From Branchiostoma belcheri (taxonomy: Eukaryota > Chordata > Leptocardii > Amphioxiformes > Branchiostomatidae), in contig NW_017804476.1 of the NCBI RefSeq assembly GCF_001625305.1, positions 590,276 through 654,275 on the forward strand: 64,000 nt of DNA, in the 5' to 3' direction. Of this stretch, positions 1 through 11,315 are shown piece after piece; within the stretch, counting starts at the first letter, position 1; every line of letters starts with the position of its first letter. Both the position numbers and the translations under genes were made by a program. Under the pieces are notes generated by a model. That model was not told where the DNA came from and did not search any database. It saw nothing but the letters and a program-made list of their open reading frames with translations.

Positions 1-620
1 TTCTGTATAGTTATCAAGTTATTAATACCTATACTAAGTACTGATCATGACATACACACTAAATGATTCTATAAGATTTTACGAAAGCGAATTCTGTGTA
101 CAAAATAATACAATAGAGTTTCTTCTTTTTGAATTCACAAAACAAAATCTCACTTGTCCTGTAAGTTGTCTGTTTTCGTGACATCATCTTGACTGGCAAC
201 AATCAGACTGTACCAACATGAAAGGGGTGTGTGTTAGGCCAAAAGGAAGTCAGGACATATGTTTGCGAGCAGAAAACTAGTTACTAGCATTTAACAAGAC
301 AACCTTGTATCGGTTGTTTGCTAGTCTAAATACAAACATCTACATCTATACAGAAACGACCTTGCACATTTCTGTTTTTGGGACAGCAGAATTTTCCATA
401 CTGTAGAGAATTAATTACAGGTCAGAGCAGCACATAATTGGTGTACGTTTCTCCACTTCATTAAGTCTATATCCAAATCCTCTTGAGTTGTTCAGCGTGT
501 CGTCTATCCTACTGAGACGAGAAATCTACTTTTTTTAATTAAACTTTATTATTTACAATGTAACAATAAAAGAGATACATAGTTGACATACAATCGTACG
601 GAATGATACATAAGAAACTA
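1..620. other. AT-rich intergenic DNA, nothing recognised
   Basis: I see no coding region, splice-site series or structured repeat in this stretch. It is AT-rich and leads into the interspersed repeat that starts near 622. Confidence 0.5.
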
Positions 621-621
621 G

Positions 622-1530
622 TTCCACGATCTCATACCTTCGCCAAATGAGGTTAGCCTTTATGGCTAAGAAATTATAGATTAATTACTGATTGTGCAAA
701 TGGGATCCTATATTGCATCAATTATATCTGTAGATCATATTCTACACCAGAAGACAGTCTTATGTTATCAAAGAATGCCATTATAGTATTTCCTCATAAA
801 TTATGCAAATGAGGTCCTTATTTGAATAAGTTATGTTTAATTATGTTCACCTTTACATAACTTTCAAATATCCCAAGTATGAAATTCCAGGCAGTTACCA
901 CTATGTAATTATAACATTTTCTCATTAATTATGCAAATTAAGTCCTCATTTGCATAATTGATATCTGCCTGTATTTCTGCCGTTCTCAATTACGTATGAC
1001 ACATGCTTGAATAGTCCTATCATGGAATGCAGCTGATTAATAGCCTTTCCTCATTAATTATGCAAATTACATCAATATTTGCATAATTGTAATATCATTA
1101 TGTCAAGCATCACTTCAGCTACCTACATGCCAAAAATCACGACGATCCATCCAGTGGTTCTTGAGTTATCAGCCTTTAAACATTTTTCAACTAACGCCCC
1201 TGCAGTTCCAGAGCAAGCAGCTAGGGGGCCCAAACGCACGTCACTTCTTCCCCAGCACAAGAGCTACATACCATGCAAATTTCGTCACCCCAGCATGTCT
1301 AGATCATGAGATATCAAAACCGGAAGTTCAGCTGCAGTACCATAACAAGCCGCCAGGTGGCCCAAAATCTAATCAGTTCGAGCTCTCATCAAGACCTACC
1401 CACCTACCAAATATCAAGATAATCCATATAAGCTTTCTCGAGTTATGCTGTTGACAGACAGACAGACAGACACACACACACACACACGGCCACGAAAACA
1501 TAACCTTCTCCAATTCTTGGCGAAGGTAAC
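622..1530. mobile_element. Interspersed element with ACCTTCGCCAA-type ends
   Basis: The left end carries ACCTTCGCCAA and the right end TTGGCGAAGGT, which is its reverse complement. The interior holds several degenerate copies of an ATTATGCAAAT motif (around 795, 925, 1055) and ends in a GACA/CA microsatellite (about 1453-1487). A second, shorter copy in reverse orientation lies at about 51040-51400 and shares the phrases around GATATCTCATGATCTA. The open frames at 1079-1454 lie inside the repeat and are not genes. Class unknown; a non-autonomous DNA transposon is likely. Confidence 0.5.
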
Positions 1531-1763
1531 AAAGACGTTTTAACAGGAGTTATCTAGATAGATATCAAGTAAAATGTTGCCATTGTTTGTTATGTTCTAT
1601 TTCTATCGTTTTGTTTAGTCTGTTTCTGAAAAATGTAACCTACTTTTGTATAGAAAGGCTATGTTGAAATTTGTCATATAAAATAGCCAAAATTTACCAC
1701 ACATGTATCTTCTAACATGACGGAAATATACAAACTTGTTAAGTTATTTAGACTATCCTTCAT

Positions 1764-1960
1764 TGCGTGTGGCGTAGCGGCTTGACTCGGAACCAAGAGG
1801 TCCCGGGTTCGAGTCCTGACATGCCACCGATCTTGTGCCCTTGGGAAAGGCACTTTACACGTGGGAAAGGCACTTTACACGACTTTCCTCACTTAACAAG
1901 TGTCCTGCCCTGTATTTGTATCTGTGTTGGTGGTGGCATAAAATAAGTTGATATAACTTG
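1764..1960 (+). mobile_element. tRNA-derived SINE, copy 1
   Basis: It opens with an A-box-like TGGCGTAGCGG and has a perfect B box, GGTTCGAGTCC, near 1805, i.e. an internal Pol III promoter. It continues with the family body (ATGCCACCGATCTTGTG, GGGAAAGGCACTTTACAC). The last phrase is duplicated in tandem at about 1851-1880. A related copy is at 36931-37137, and a copy with the same head but another body is at 13548-13805. No folded tRNA acceptor stem is present, so it is a SINE and not a tRNA gene. Confidence 0.7.
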
Positions 1961-2365
1961 ATCTATGAGTCTACCGTCCCCATGTTTCGTCATGAAATGT
2001 TGGAATATAAAAAAAAAATTGCCGTTTATGTGACGTTGTAAAATCGTCTCTAAAAACAACACTCCACTTTTTCAGTACTTCAAGTGTTATTACAAGTCAA
2101 ATACATGAGAAATTGTGGTGTTAAGAACCATGAAGATAGATATGACCATGTAACCTTAATTCCACAACAAACAATAAAACATATCTTTACCAGAACACAT
2201 GCATCTGTACTAAGTATGGTGTACAGAGAAACCTAGTCTAAATATATTGGACGTTTTGCGTGTCTGGCGATGCTCATACAGTCTCTACCCTAAAGTTCTA
2301 GTTCTATCATTCAGTTTGCAAATCTCAATTCCAATGTGCTTCCGAAATCTGTCATGATGATTATG

Positions 2366-2600
2366 TTTACCGATGGAAAACATATAGTTTTTGCTCTGTT
2401 TCCTCTTCTTCTCCCAACCAGTAAGGTCAATGACCTGCACCAGACGTCTGTCACCATGGCATCATGTTGCAATTTTACAGCAGGAGGGATTTCGACTCCT
2501 GTCTGACCATATTATGAATGTGTTTGAGTAAGAATTAATATAGCAGATCATATGCGAAGGTAACATTATGTATTTGCTTGCAAATGTTACCTTTCTAGCT
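2366..2600 (-). mobile_element. Interspersed AGGTAACATTTGC-type repeat, copy 1
   Basis: About 235 bp, starting near GTTTACCGATGG and ending in GCAAATGTTACCTTTCTAG. Other copies lie at about 16426-16650, 17508-17725, 47886-48165, 50568-50818 and 51420-51655, in both orientations. All share the phrases TTACCATGGTGACAGAC, GGTCATTGACCTTAT and GTCTAAATCCCTCCTGC. This copy lies 55 bp past the stop codon of the RING gene, so it is probably within or next to its 3' UTR. Class unknown. Confidence 0.6.
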
Positions 2601-2654
2601 ATCCATAGGTTAACTTTGCCCTAACGATTGCCTCCTTTTCGTGGCCAAATAAGG

Positions 2655-5261
2655 TTACTTTTTCTTGAGAAGCTTCTTCATTTTCTTCCCCAGGGATCGG
2701 TTCGGTTCTTTCCTCCCCTCCGTATCGTCTGTGGTCCAGTCAGAATCGCTCCTCTCCTCCGCTACAACCGAAGGATCTCTTCTCAGTGCCCCGGCCCGCT
2801 GGCCCTGGGTTTTCCTCTTCCTTTGCAGAATCGCTTTGAACTTCTTCATGTGAGATTTACTCTTGGAGCCGTCCTCAGGGTCGGATGACGTCAGTGATGA
2901 GGTGGTCACGTGACTCAGGTTGCTGCTGGTGCTGAGAATACTCGCGATGCTGGTCTTTCGTCGGGCGTGGTGCCGACCGTTGCCATGGTGATCACCGTGA
3001 TCTTCGCTTGGCGCCAAAAAGTCGTCTGTGGTCTTGTCATCCATAGACCGGCCGTTGCCATGGCGATCACTCTGGGCCTCTCTTGGCGCCAAAACGTCGT
3101 CTGCAGTCTTGTCGTCCTCTCTGTTCTCTGAAGAAATTTCCTCAGAATTGTTCAGTCCAAGGAAAGAGAAGTTTAACGCACTTTTGATTCGATCTGCCAG
3201 TGTCACTACTTCGTGCTGGTCTGGCGAACTGGTTTCGACCGGTTCATTCCCGTTCTGTTGTGTCGTGCTGTTTCTGTCGTCTCCATTTTGAATCTGGCCT
3301 TCTACGTGCACCTGTGGGGCGCGACGTTTCAACCAATCAGAGCGCGCGGATTCGTCTGGATCTGACGGCCCGTTCTCCTCTTCCGAATTCCCGGCATGCA
3401 CCTCTGCAATGGTCTCGTTTACTCCATCCTCTTCTGCCCACATATTGCGCAGGCGCGTGCGTGTCGCCTCTCTGTCACGTTTGAACTTTTCAATTTCACC
3501 TTTCTTGTCCTCTGACATGAGACCCAGATACTTCTCTGATACGCTCATACGCCTACTTTTCTTGTCAGACAACTCTTTGTCTTTTAATGTATTGGCCGAA
3601 AGTTGCGATGTTTTGTTTTTCGATTTTTGTCTCTCAGAATCGTTATGGATAGTTGCAGTTGATTTGTGTGGATTTGTGACATCCGAATGATGCCCTACAT
3701 CGGGACTCTTCTTTCCTTTTGAAGCCAGTGTCTCTTTGGTCTCACCGTCTTCTCTTAGTATCGAGAAAATTGACTTACGGCGCTTCTTCTTATCATTGTC
3801 ATTTTGAGATGCTTGCTTGGCGGTTTCATCCACGCTAAGCTTACGCTCAGTACGTTTATATTCCATCGGGACCTGGACGATTGGAGTTTCTTGCTCACTT
3901 GGCGCGCTGCGCGGATTGTGTTTGACTTTGTTGACGAATGACGACCACAACTTTTCTTTCTCTTTCCCGTTTCTTCTCGGCTTGTCTGTTGGTTCTCCGT
4001 GTCTGTGAGCGTCGGTCGCTGGAATTTTCACTCCTTTCCTTGTTTTGAGCTTGGTAACCGTCTCCTTCCATCTGTGGTGGCTTTTGACGTCGTGTTCCTT
4101 AGGTGTTGTTGTAACTGCGGAAGGTGTCAATGACGCTTCTTCGGCGGGCGTAGACGTCGGTGCCGCCGCAGAGAACCCCGAGCGATGTCCCCGGACCCAT
4201 GCCCCATCCAGGCTCCCTATAAAATCATGGCTGCTCAAGTCAGGATCATTTGCCGGAGTAAACACGACGGTTCTCTGGCTGTTGACTGGACTCTCCGTCG
4301 GCGTTGGTTCTGGCAAAACCTCGGCGAGGTACCTGATCATTTCTGGGTAGAGCTCCACGATCTCTCGTTCCGTCCCACACTCGATCAGGTGCTCGAAAAG
4401 AGCCAGGGTGTCCCGCCTACTGGTGCCGAATCCCCCGTGGGCTGACATGTAGGCCGCTTTTTCAGCTTCTATGTCCCTCCGAATTTCAGACGCCATTTTG
4501 CCCACCTGATCCTCCAGCAACCTTCTGCGGCGTGCGACTTGCATAGCGACGTCGTGGAGTTGCCTTTCGGCTTGTTCTCTTATCATCTGGCGGATGGTCT
4601 CGATGTATTCCTCCGCTGTTCTCTCTGGGTCGAGTCTCGTCGCACGTTCGGTTGCCTTTGCCAAGGCCTCTCGGCGAGACTGCGCCAAGGTCGCGAGGTC
4701 CGTGACGTCATGCCGTCGGTGGACGTCGCTGACGCATGCCCGGCAGATCTCAGCATCGCAAGTCTCGCAGAAAACCTCGCGAGAAAGTCCGTGGAAGTGG
4801 CAGGTGGAAGAATCATTCCCCGTATGTCTCTCCCGCAGGTGGTGAGAAGTGCACCTGTGGCACAGTAACTCCTCACACTCCTCACATCGCCGGTTTACCG
4901 GAGCGGTCAGCCGGTCCGGGGTGGGGATGTCGAACTCACGGTCCCGACAATAATGTCGCAGATACCCGTTCTCCTCTTGTGCTCTGATAGAAGAACTCCC
5001 CTCCGCAATCCTTTTCAAGAAGTCGTAACTTGTGCTCTTAAGTCCGTCCAGACCGTCTTCGGGAAGGGAAAAGGTTTGTTGACAAGACGGACAGATGATG
5101 ATGTTGACGTGGTGCCGGTGGTTGCTATAGGCAACCAAACAGGGTAAACAGAAGACGTGCCAACAGGGGAGGACGCACGGGTCATCCAGCGGGTCGTCAC
5201 ACAGGTCACAGACGATAAAGTCAAACTCGTCACCGCGCTCTTCCACAGGACCGGTCGCCAT
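2655..5261 (-). CDS. RING/B-box (TRIM-like) protein, single coding exon
   Basis: Predicted 868-residue protein, probably a cytoplasmic E3 ubiquitin ligase of the TRIM/RBCC type. A C3HC4 RING finger occupies residues 18-60 (C18, C21, C33, H35, C38, C41, C57, C60). B-box 1 follows at about 126-147 (CEEC...CHRC) and B-box 2 at about 155-185 (CHFH...CETC...CRAC...H...H). A helical, probably coiled-coil stretch covers about 190-300. There is no SPRY, NHL or filamin domain. From about 400 to the end the chain is long, charged, Lys/Ser/Asp-rich and probably disordered, ending in KKMKKLLKKK. The start was chosen because it places the RING close to the N-terminus, as in TRIM proteins. The start region is repeated upstream (separate entry). 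The family assignment is firm; the exact orthologue is not recognised. Confidence 0.88.
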   Translation of the reverse strand: MATGPVEERGDEFDFIVCDLCDDPLDDPCVLPCWHVFCLPCLVAYSNHRHHVNIIICPSCQQTFSLPEDGLDGLKSTSYDFLKRIAEGSSSIRAQEENGYLRHYCRDREFDIPTPDRLTAPVNRRCEECEELLCHRCTSHHLRERHTGNDSSTCHFHGLSREVFCETCDAEICRACVSDVHRRHDVTDLATLAQSRREALAKATERATRLDPERTAEEYIETIRQMIREQAERQLHDVAMQVARRRRLLEDQVGKMASEIRRDIEAEKAAYMSAHGGFGTSRRDTLALFEHLIECGTEREIVELYPEMIRYLAEVLPEPTPTESPVNSQRTVVFTPANDPDLSSHDFIGSLDGAWVRGHRSGFSAAAPTSTPAEEASLTPSAVTTTPKEHDVKSHHRWKETVTKLKTRKGVKIPATDAHRHGEPTDKPRRNGKEKEKLWSSFVNKVKHNPRSAPSEQETPIVQVPMEYKRTERKLSVDETAKQASQNDNDKKKRRKSIFSILREDGETKETLASKGKKSPDVGHHSDVTNPHKSTATIHNDSERQKSKNKTSQLSANTLKDKELSDKKSRRMSVSEKYLGLMSEDKKGEIEKFKRDREATRTRLRNMWAEEDGVNETIAEVHAGNSEEENGPSDPDESARSDWLKRRAPQVHVEGQIQNGDDRNSTTQQNGNEPVETSSPDQHEVVTLADRIKSALNFSFLGLNNSEEISSENREDDKTADDVLAPREAQSDRHGNGRSMDDKTTDDFLAPSEDHGDHHGNGRHHARRKTSIASILSTSSNLSHVTTSSLTSSDPEDGSKSKSHMKKFKAILQRKRKTQGQRAGALRRDPSVVAEERSDSDWTTDDTEGRKEPNRSLGKKMKKLLKKK

Positions 5262-5800
5262 AGCAACGGAAACGGTGCAGCTGATTGGTGGAATTCAGAC
5301 CAATGTAGAATGTGTCGGTGCAGCTGATTGGTGGAATTCACAGATCGCAGACGATAAAGTCAAACTCGTCACCACGCTTTTCCACAGGACCGGTCGCCAT
5401 AGCAACGGAAACGGTGCAGCTGATTGGTGGAATTCAGACCAATGTAGAATGTGTCGGTGCAGCTGATTGGTGGAATTCACAGATCGCAGACGATAAAGTC
5501 AAACTCGTCACCGCGCTCTTCCACAGGACCGGTCGCCATAGCAACGGTAACGGTGCAGCTGATTGGTGGAATTCACAGGTCGCAGGCGATAAAGTCAAAC
5601 TCGTCACCGCGCTCTTCCACAGGACCTGTCGCCATAGCAACGGTAACGGTAGAATGTGTCAGTGCAGCTGATTGGTGGAATTCACAGGTCGCAGACGATA
5701 AAGTCAACCTCGTCACCACGCTCTTCCACAGGACCTGTCGCCATAGCAACGGTAACCGTAGAATGTGTCAGTGCAGCTGATTGGTGGAATTCAGATCATT
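5200..5800 (-). repeat. Tandem repeat duplicating the start region of the RING gene
   Basis: Five copies (one genuine, four upstream) of a unit holding the RING gene's start codon and first 20 codons plus upstream sequence. On the minus strand the ATG codons begin at 5261 (true start), 5400, 5539, 5635 and 5744, spaced 139, 139, 96 and 109 bp. Each unit also carries GCAGCTGATTGGTGGAATTC, seven occurrences in all, with an inverted CCAAT box and an E-box-like CAGCTG. Each decoy frame reads MATGPVE...CDL and then stops (TGA), whereas the true copy continues with TGT (Cys21 of the RING). Confidence 0.9.
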
Positions 5801-6300
5801 CTAGAGATTTGGTCGTGTTGTAGTGTCACATTCATTACAACATTTCCGATGTAAACATGCCCTGGTCGGTGTGCTTCGTAGAGGTGAGGACGTTCTAGTA
5901 ATTCGAAAGGAGAGAAAAAATCGTTAATCAGTTCTTCCAGCAGTTACTACCATTGTGCTTTGGGAACATAGTAGGGGATTTTGAAAACAGCAAAAGATGC
6001 TAAAAGCTGCTCTAGAAACAGTGTTAGCTAGTAGACCTTGAGATAGAGGCTAGAGTCAGGCAGGCCTTCGAAAAGTACTCTCCAACATTCTTTTTTTGCA
6101 CAAAAAAAAATAACAGTGCAAAAAAGGAAGCCAAAAATGAGCCAAAATCCAAACCTCTGCTTGGAGAGTATTCGACAAAAACGGGGGGGGGGGCTGACCA
6201 CGGCATAAGGTCAACAATCTGTCCCGGATACATGTAAGCGAGTTTCATGGATGTAAACATAAACAGGAATGATGACGGATGTTGTACAACCGTCTGATGT
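5800..6300. mobile_element. Short MITE (6076-6170) in otherwise unrecognised DNA
   Basis: At 6076-6170 a short element runs from TACTCTCC to GCTTGGAGAGTA, the same ends as the elements at 52083-52259 and 53869-54039, with a shortened interior. Its flanks TTCGAAAAG and TTCGACAAA resemble a degenerate 9 bp target-site duplication. A poly-G run lies near 6183. I see nothing else. Confidence 0.5.
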
Positions 6301-6690
6301 GTCGGGCAGATTATTCACCAGTTTCACATTTCCATGACGCATTGCGTCAAACCTTCCCAGGTTTCATAGCGCCTTGTGACCTGAATTATGTGTTTCTGTG
6401 GTGTTTTTACATTCGTTGATGACAGAAACTAAAACAATTAAGGTTTCTCCCTTAATATTTATGATAAAAATATACTACAACGTCTGTTGAATTACATGTA
6501 TTTCGAGCAATATAGTCAAGTCAAAAGTTGTATCTCCGGTACAGGATAGTTTTACCACCTTAACGTTACAAACCACATTTACATGTTAAAAAGAACAATT
6601 CATTCTCTATTTGTTGTCAGATTCGACCCATAGTAAGTCATTTAATGTTGAACATAATGCAATAAACCTCTTCTCATTTGAGGTACTTTA
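6300..6690. repeat. Half copy of the foldback element found near 56186-56643
   Basis: Shares TAACGTTACAAACCACAT, CTCTATTTGTTGTCAGATTC and ACCCATAGTAA with the right arm of the palindrome at 56186-56643, but without a matching left arm. It is probably a decayed copy of that element. Confidence 0.5.
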
Positions 6691-7030
6691 CCCCCCCCCC
6701 CCTTGATTTGGCACATAATCGAATTTTTTGGTTTTACGTTTGAACAACCTGCTTGGTTCAAGTTGAGATTAACAAGCTACACATAAGTAGGGACTGAGAC
6801 ATGCAAATAAGCTGGGTTTACATTCCAGACTTTAAATAAGGGGATACATGTATACCTGATGAAAAGCTATCCACTGTGGCAAGCGTCCCTTTTCTTCTAA
6901 TGATTTTTCCCAGTAATTGTGTATAATGATTGCCCGTGGCGTTATGTACAGGTACAGAAATTAGTCTACCAAAAGCTACCCGAGTGTTCATATTTGCAAT
7001 TGTAAATGATACGAATATATAATACTTTTT

Positions 7031-7518
7031 CAGGGGTGCCAGAGTATACAGTGCAATTTTACGGAATACAGTGCAAGTTTACTAGTATACAGTGCAATTT
7101 TACGGAATACAGTGCAAGTTTACTAGTATACAGTGCAATTTTACGGAATACAGTGCAATCGTACTAGTATACAGTGCAATTTTACGGAATACAGTGCAAT
7201 CGTATTAGTATACAGTGCAATTTTACTAATGACGTTGTTATGACGTAATCTGTATTCTAATACGATTGCACTGTATTCCGTAAAATTGCACTGTATACTA
7301 GTAAAATTGCACTGTACACTAGTAAAATTGCACTGTATACTAGTAAAATTGCACTGTATTCCGTAAAATTGCACTGTATACTAGTAAAATTGCACTGTAT
7401 TCCGTAAGATTGCACTGTATACTAGTAAAATTGCACTGTACACTAGTAAAATTGCACTGTATACTAGTAAAATTGCACTGTATTCCGTAAGATTCCACTG
7501 TATACTCTGGCACCCCTG
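7031..7518. mobile_element. Foldback element with tandem-repeat arms
   Basis: 488 bp bounded by CAGGGGTGCCAGAGTATACA and its reverse complement. Each arm is an array of short units alternating TACAGTGCAATTTTAC with GGAATACAGTGCA or TAGTATACAGTGCA; the right arm is the inverted array. A unique spacer of about 40 bp near 7228-7260 separates them. No coding capacity: the open frames at 7141-7659 are repeat artefacts. Flanking T runs could be a target duplication. A relative with ATTTTACGGAAT units lies in the LRR-gene intron at about 14334-14764. Confidence 0.75.
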
Positions 7519-7519
7519 T

Positions 7520-8880
7520 TTTTGCAGGGCGTACAATTCCACACATGTGTATACTGTTTCTGAGTATAGCGTCGACATGTTAGCATGATACAGTTCAAAA
7601 CCTGGACCAAAAAAAAACACAACAGAGGTTGTGATCAATCTTGTAATTACGTCTGACAATTAAAAGACGAAGAAAATTCTAACCCAAGACGGTCTATCCG
7701 GTTTTCTCTTTCTTATGTTGTACGTATATGTAGGGAAACGTCCTCCCCCCCCCACACACACACAACACACACTATTTATATTTCAGTATTGTCCTCTTCT
7801 TAATCCATCACCCTATATTACCCTATTATTCTTCTCCAATAGCCAAGCAAATTGAAAATATGTAGTAGACGACAGCTAAAGAATAGAATATAAAGTCTTA
7901 CCTGTTGTCTATATTGGTCCCAAGCAACGCACCTAAAATGTTCAGCACCTCAAATGCCGGACTTAAACAGTTTTGCACAAAACTGACGTCTACCCACAGG
8001 TAAATATCACCATACAGTAAGGCTATGGCAAGATCCTAGATTTTAGATCTTTAGTTCTGGAAGCCTTCCTTCACACGTCACACGTTTTTCGTCCAGCACA
8101 CAAAAGATCGACGTAGTTAGAAGACAGTCCATTGTGGTTGAAACTGGCTGCAAACAAGCCCCACTGTTTTGTATAACCGATCGCAAGCTTCTATTTACGT
8201 TACCGCTATATTATTGGGCTTAGTTACTGCGCACCGAACATTTGGGGGGTGTTTTCTGAAAACATTTTCGTGAACGTGAACTTCGGCGTTTGTGACGCTC
8301 AAAACACATTCCTAAAGTTGCCCTCTCATAACATCTAGACTTGTTGACACACAGTCGGACATTTAATCAACCTTGTTTTGTTCTAGGGAATATTGAGTTA
8401 TGTGTGCAGCGAAAAATACGGACCCTCCCTTAGGTTTAGAACCGTGTTACGTGGCACATGAAGTGGTATGTCCCGACTATCTTTGGAGCCGCTACCGTAA
8501 ATATGTTAAGCCTGTTTTACCGCGGCAAAAGAGGGGATGACAAAGGTCCAATACCGGTGCAAACTGTTCGTTAATTACGTTAAATGGCGGTGACCTCTAG
8601 TAACTGTTGTCAAGGTCAAAGAAGGGCAAGTAACAAGCTTTTCAGGATTCCTCAAGGATGATAAGATTATCTTCCTAAGAAACTGGAGAGAGGTGTGGTA
8701 ATCTTATTACATTTGTCTTCCTGTACTTTACTTAGAAATAATCGCCTTGGCTGTTGTTACGGACACTTGATAAAGCCAGGAACAACGACAGACATAAAAA
8801 GTCAGAAACGACAGAAAAGAGCGTTGTTAACATGATTATTGGAGAGAGGAATGTATCATTAGGCAATTTTTGTCCAGACG
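7520..8880. other. Intergenic DNA, nothing recognised
   Basis: No coding frame, splice-site series or structured repeat was seen apart from a C/CA-rich microsatellite at about 7743-7772. Confidence 0.45.
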
Positions 8881-8883
8881 TAA

Positions 8884-8950
8884 GGCCATGTTGATTTGAT
8901 TATATGGATGACATCCGCGCGCGCATGAAGTTTCGGCCGTTTCCAAACAA
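8884..8950 (+). mobile_element. End fragment of the GGCCATGTTG Harbinger-type MITE
   Basis: Starts immediately after TAA with GGCCATGTTGATTTGATTAT, identical to the left end of the full copies at 53426-53809 and 60338-60737. The similarity fades after about 65 bp, so this copy is truncated. Confidence 0.65.
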
Positions 8951-11200
8951 ACAAGTGCTTCTGCAAAAGCTGACCATTTTCGCCGCTTACAGGCTTACAG
9001 TTTTTACGAACATTTTCCCCATCCTATCATTTCAATTTACCTAAGTTATATAAATGGTTCTAGTTCTCATCAACATTGTATATAATGAGAGAACATGCAC
9101 TTCTATATTTCAACTCTTTAAGTTTAAAACATTACAAAAATCAAGTATATAACAGTTTATAACCTGTTTTCTCTCTTTTAAGAGTCTTTTTAACAGAATA
9201 AAAAAATGAGACACAAAAGTACATTTTAACTTAAATTATAAGTAACGTTAATATATATATATATAATTTTATTCAAAATCTCTTCTATGGCTTTGTCCCC
9301 AACATCTAAGTTTACAAACCTCGTGACATTCAACCAGGGCTTTAGCCAGCGCCCGTTTTACCGTCAATTGACGGTATTTTTTCCCGTCGGACGGTAAAAA
9401 TTTAAGTCCTTACCGTCAACATTGACGGTCAAAAATCGTGGGTGAAGACATTAAACTTAGCAAAAAATGTAGCGAATTTGAATGAGCCACGGCGCGGGGT
9501 CTTTCCAAAGCGCGTCGCGTCTTTTCAAAACGCCGCGGGCCCACACATTTCTTATTTAAATACGGCGGGAAACCTGACTTCAAGGAACGTGCCGATGTCT
9601 GTTAACTCGGTTCTTTTCTTCAATGTTGCTGTCTGTTTAAACAACATGTGCTAACGGCCACATAAGAACAATGGCTCGACTCAGACTCACGCTGGTAACT
9701 GTACATGACAATAAGATAAATAAACAACATGTGGCAACGAACAAAGAAATATCAAACGTTTTGAAAATATACTGTACTTGAATTTTCATACCATCGCAAG
9801 AAAACGGAGATCGATCTACGCAAAGTGGCTTTATTATTTATATAAACTTCGTTAAACCACCTTCGAAGACTTGAGCGGCAGCATAAAGATAAATTTTCTG
9901 GAGCCGATCGCTGAAGCAAGTTTTTGCCGGCGTACGTAACTCCCTCCGCGGCAAAATCCCATATGCCGTAGCGAAATCGCGTCTCAGCACTTCCCCAAAT
10001 CAACTCCATGGCCGCTAAAGTCTGCAAATGAGGTTAAACTTCCTCATTTCGGTTGAGAAGCGAAGCTACTAGTATAAAATCATGTGCATGGCGGCCATTT
10101 TGTTTGCTACCCGAAGTCTTCCGAATGATCTAAATAAGGAAATCGTCGGAAATCTGAGCCACATCCCTCGCTGTCGGCATGCGCTCGGGGCTGGCTCGGT
10201 GGAAATCGGAGGCTGTGGCGTCAGGACTAGGTTTATTTGCATGGCTCGGGAAGCCGCCGCGGCTTGAATCGCAGCGGGATTTGGGCGCCGGGCGGGTCAA
10301 ACAAAGGGAATATGAAGTTGTGAGGACCATAGTTTTTTTTTTTTTCTTCAAATTGCAGATTGTGTAATTTTTATCCTGAAATCTTGAAAATCTATCTGCA
10401 AATTGCAGACTGAAGACGGGTATTTAGAACACTGAATACATGAAGTGTGCGGGGGGGCATGATGTCGATCACCGGATCATGATTTTTTTTCGCGTTGACC
10501 CTGATTCAACCCTAAAATAATACTCGAAGAGAACTTCAAAAGTCATCTTTTACTAATCATATATAATTGTTTACATTATATCATTTGATCAACCTGATCC
10601 ATTAAAAATTGTCAATGGAAAATACCTTGCCAAACAATGCAATACCTATTTAAGTTAATTAAACACTCACTCATTAATTAATTAATTTCCTAAAATACAA
10701 AAGACATGTTGGTGAAAGTTAGGCACCCAGGTAATATCAATAGTTCCACGGACAGCTATGTAGGCCGGAGCTTCTATTGCGTGCGATCTACGTTTGGTCA
10801 GAAAATACACCCCCCCCCCAACACACACACACACAAAAACACCGATCCGGGAACGCCTGAAAAGGAGGCTTTTAATAAGCTTTGCCTGCAGCGCCTTGAT
10901 TGGTCGGACGTGTGACCCTCTGGACTGCCGGCTAATGGAAATCTGAACATCTAGACTAATCCACACTGCTAATGCTCATTGACATAATTTATGCAGTTTA
11001 TTAAAATCCTTGATTACTGTGATTATAGACATGTCTTTATCAACATTTTTGGCAAATAATAAAATCAAGTTATTGTTCAAGACAAATTAAGTTTGTTTTG
11101 TCAGCAGCTTTGTTATGCAACATTAATAGAACTATGATTTTGAAATTAGCAACCATAATGGAAAGTATACAAACGTCCAAGGCATAAATGGTAAAAAGTG
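8951..11200. other. Intergenic DNA with minor repeats
   Basis: Contains a short inverted-repeat cluster of TTACCGTC/GACGGTAA motifs at about 9355-9435, a GC-rich block at 9900-10310 without a supportable gene, homopolymer runs, and a C/CA tract at about 10807-10835. No coding exon could be supported. Confidence 0.4.
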
Positions 11201-11204
11201 CACT

Positions 11205-11315
11205 CGCAACAACGACATCTAGCGACATGCGGCAACTCAGCATGTCTGCATGGCCGTCGCAACAACGACATCTAGCGACATGCGGTGACTTAGCATGTCT
11301 GCATGGCCGTTGAAG
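11205..11315 (+). repeat. Two-copy tandem repeat (about 55 bp unit)
   Basis: The phrase CGCAACAACGACATCTAGCG followed by ACATGCGG and AGCATGTCTGCATGGCCGT occurs twice in succession, with a few differences between the units. Confidence 0.75.

Noticed and set aside
1764..1840. Possible tRNA gene (A and B boxes present)
   Set aside because: No acceptor stem or full cloverleaf; the same head and body recur at 36931, so it is a SINE.
5200..5800. CRISPR-like array
   Set aside because: Units are 96-139 bp, contain a gene start and lack unique spacers of constant length; a eukaryotic tandem duplication.
7141..7659. Open frames rich in QCNFTSIQCNFTS repeats
   Set aside because: They are translations of the tandem arms of the foldback element, not genes.
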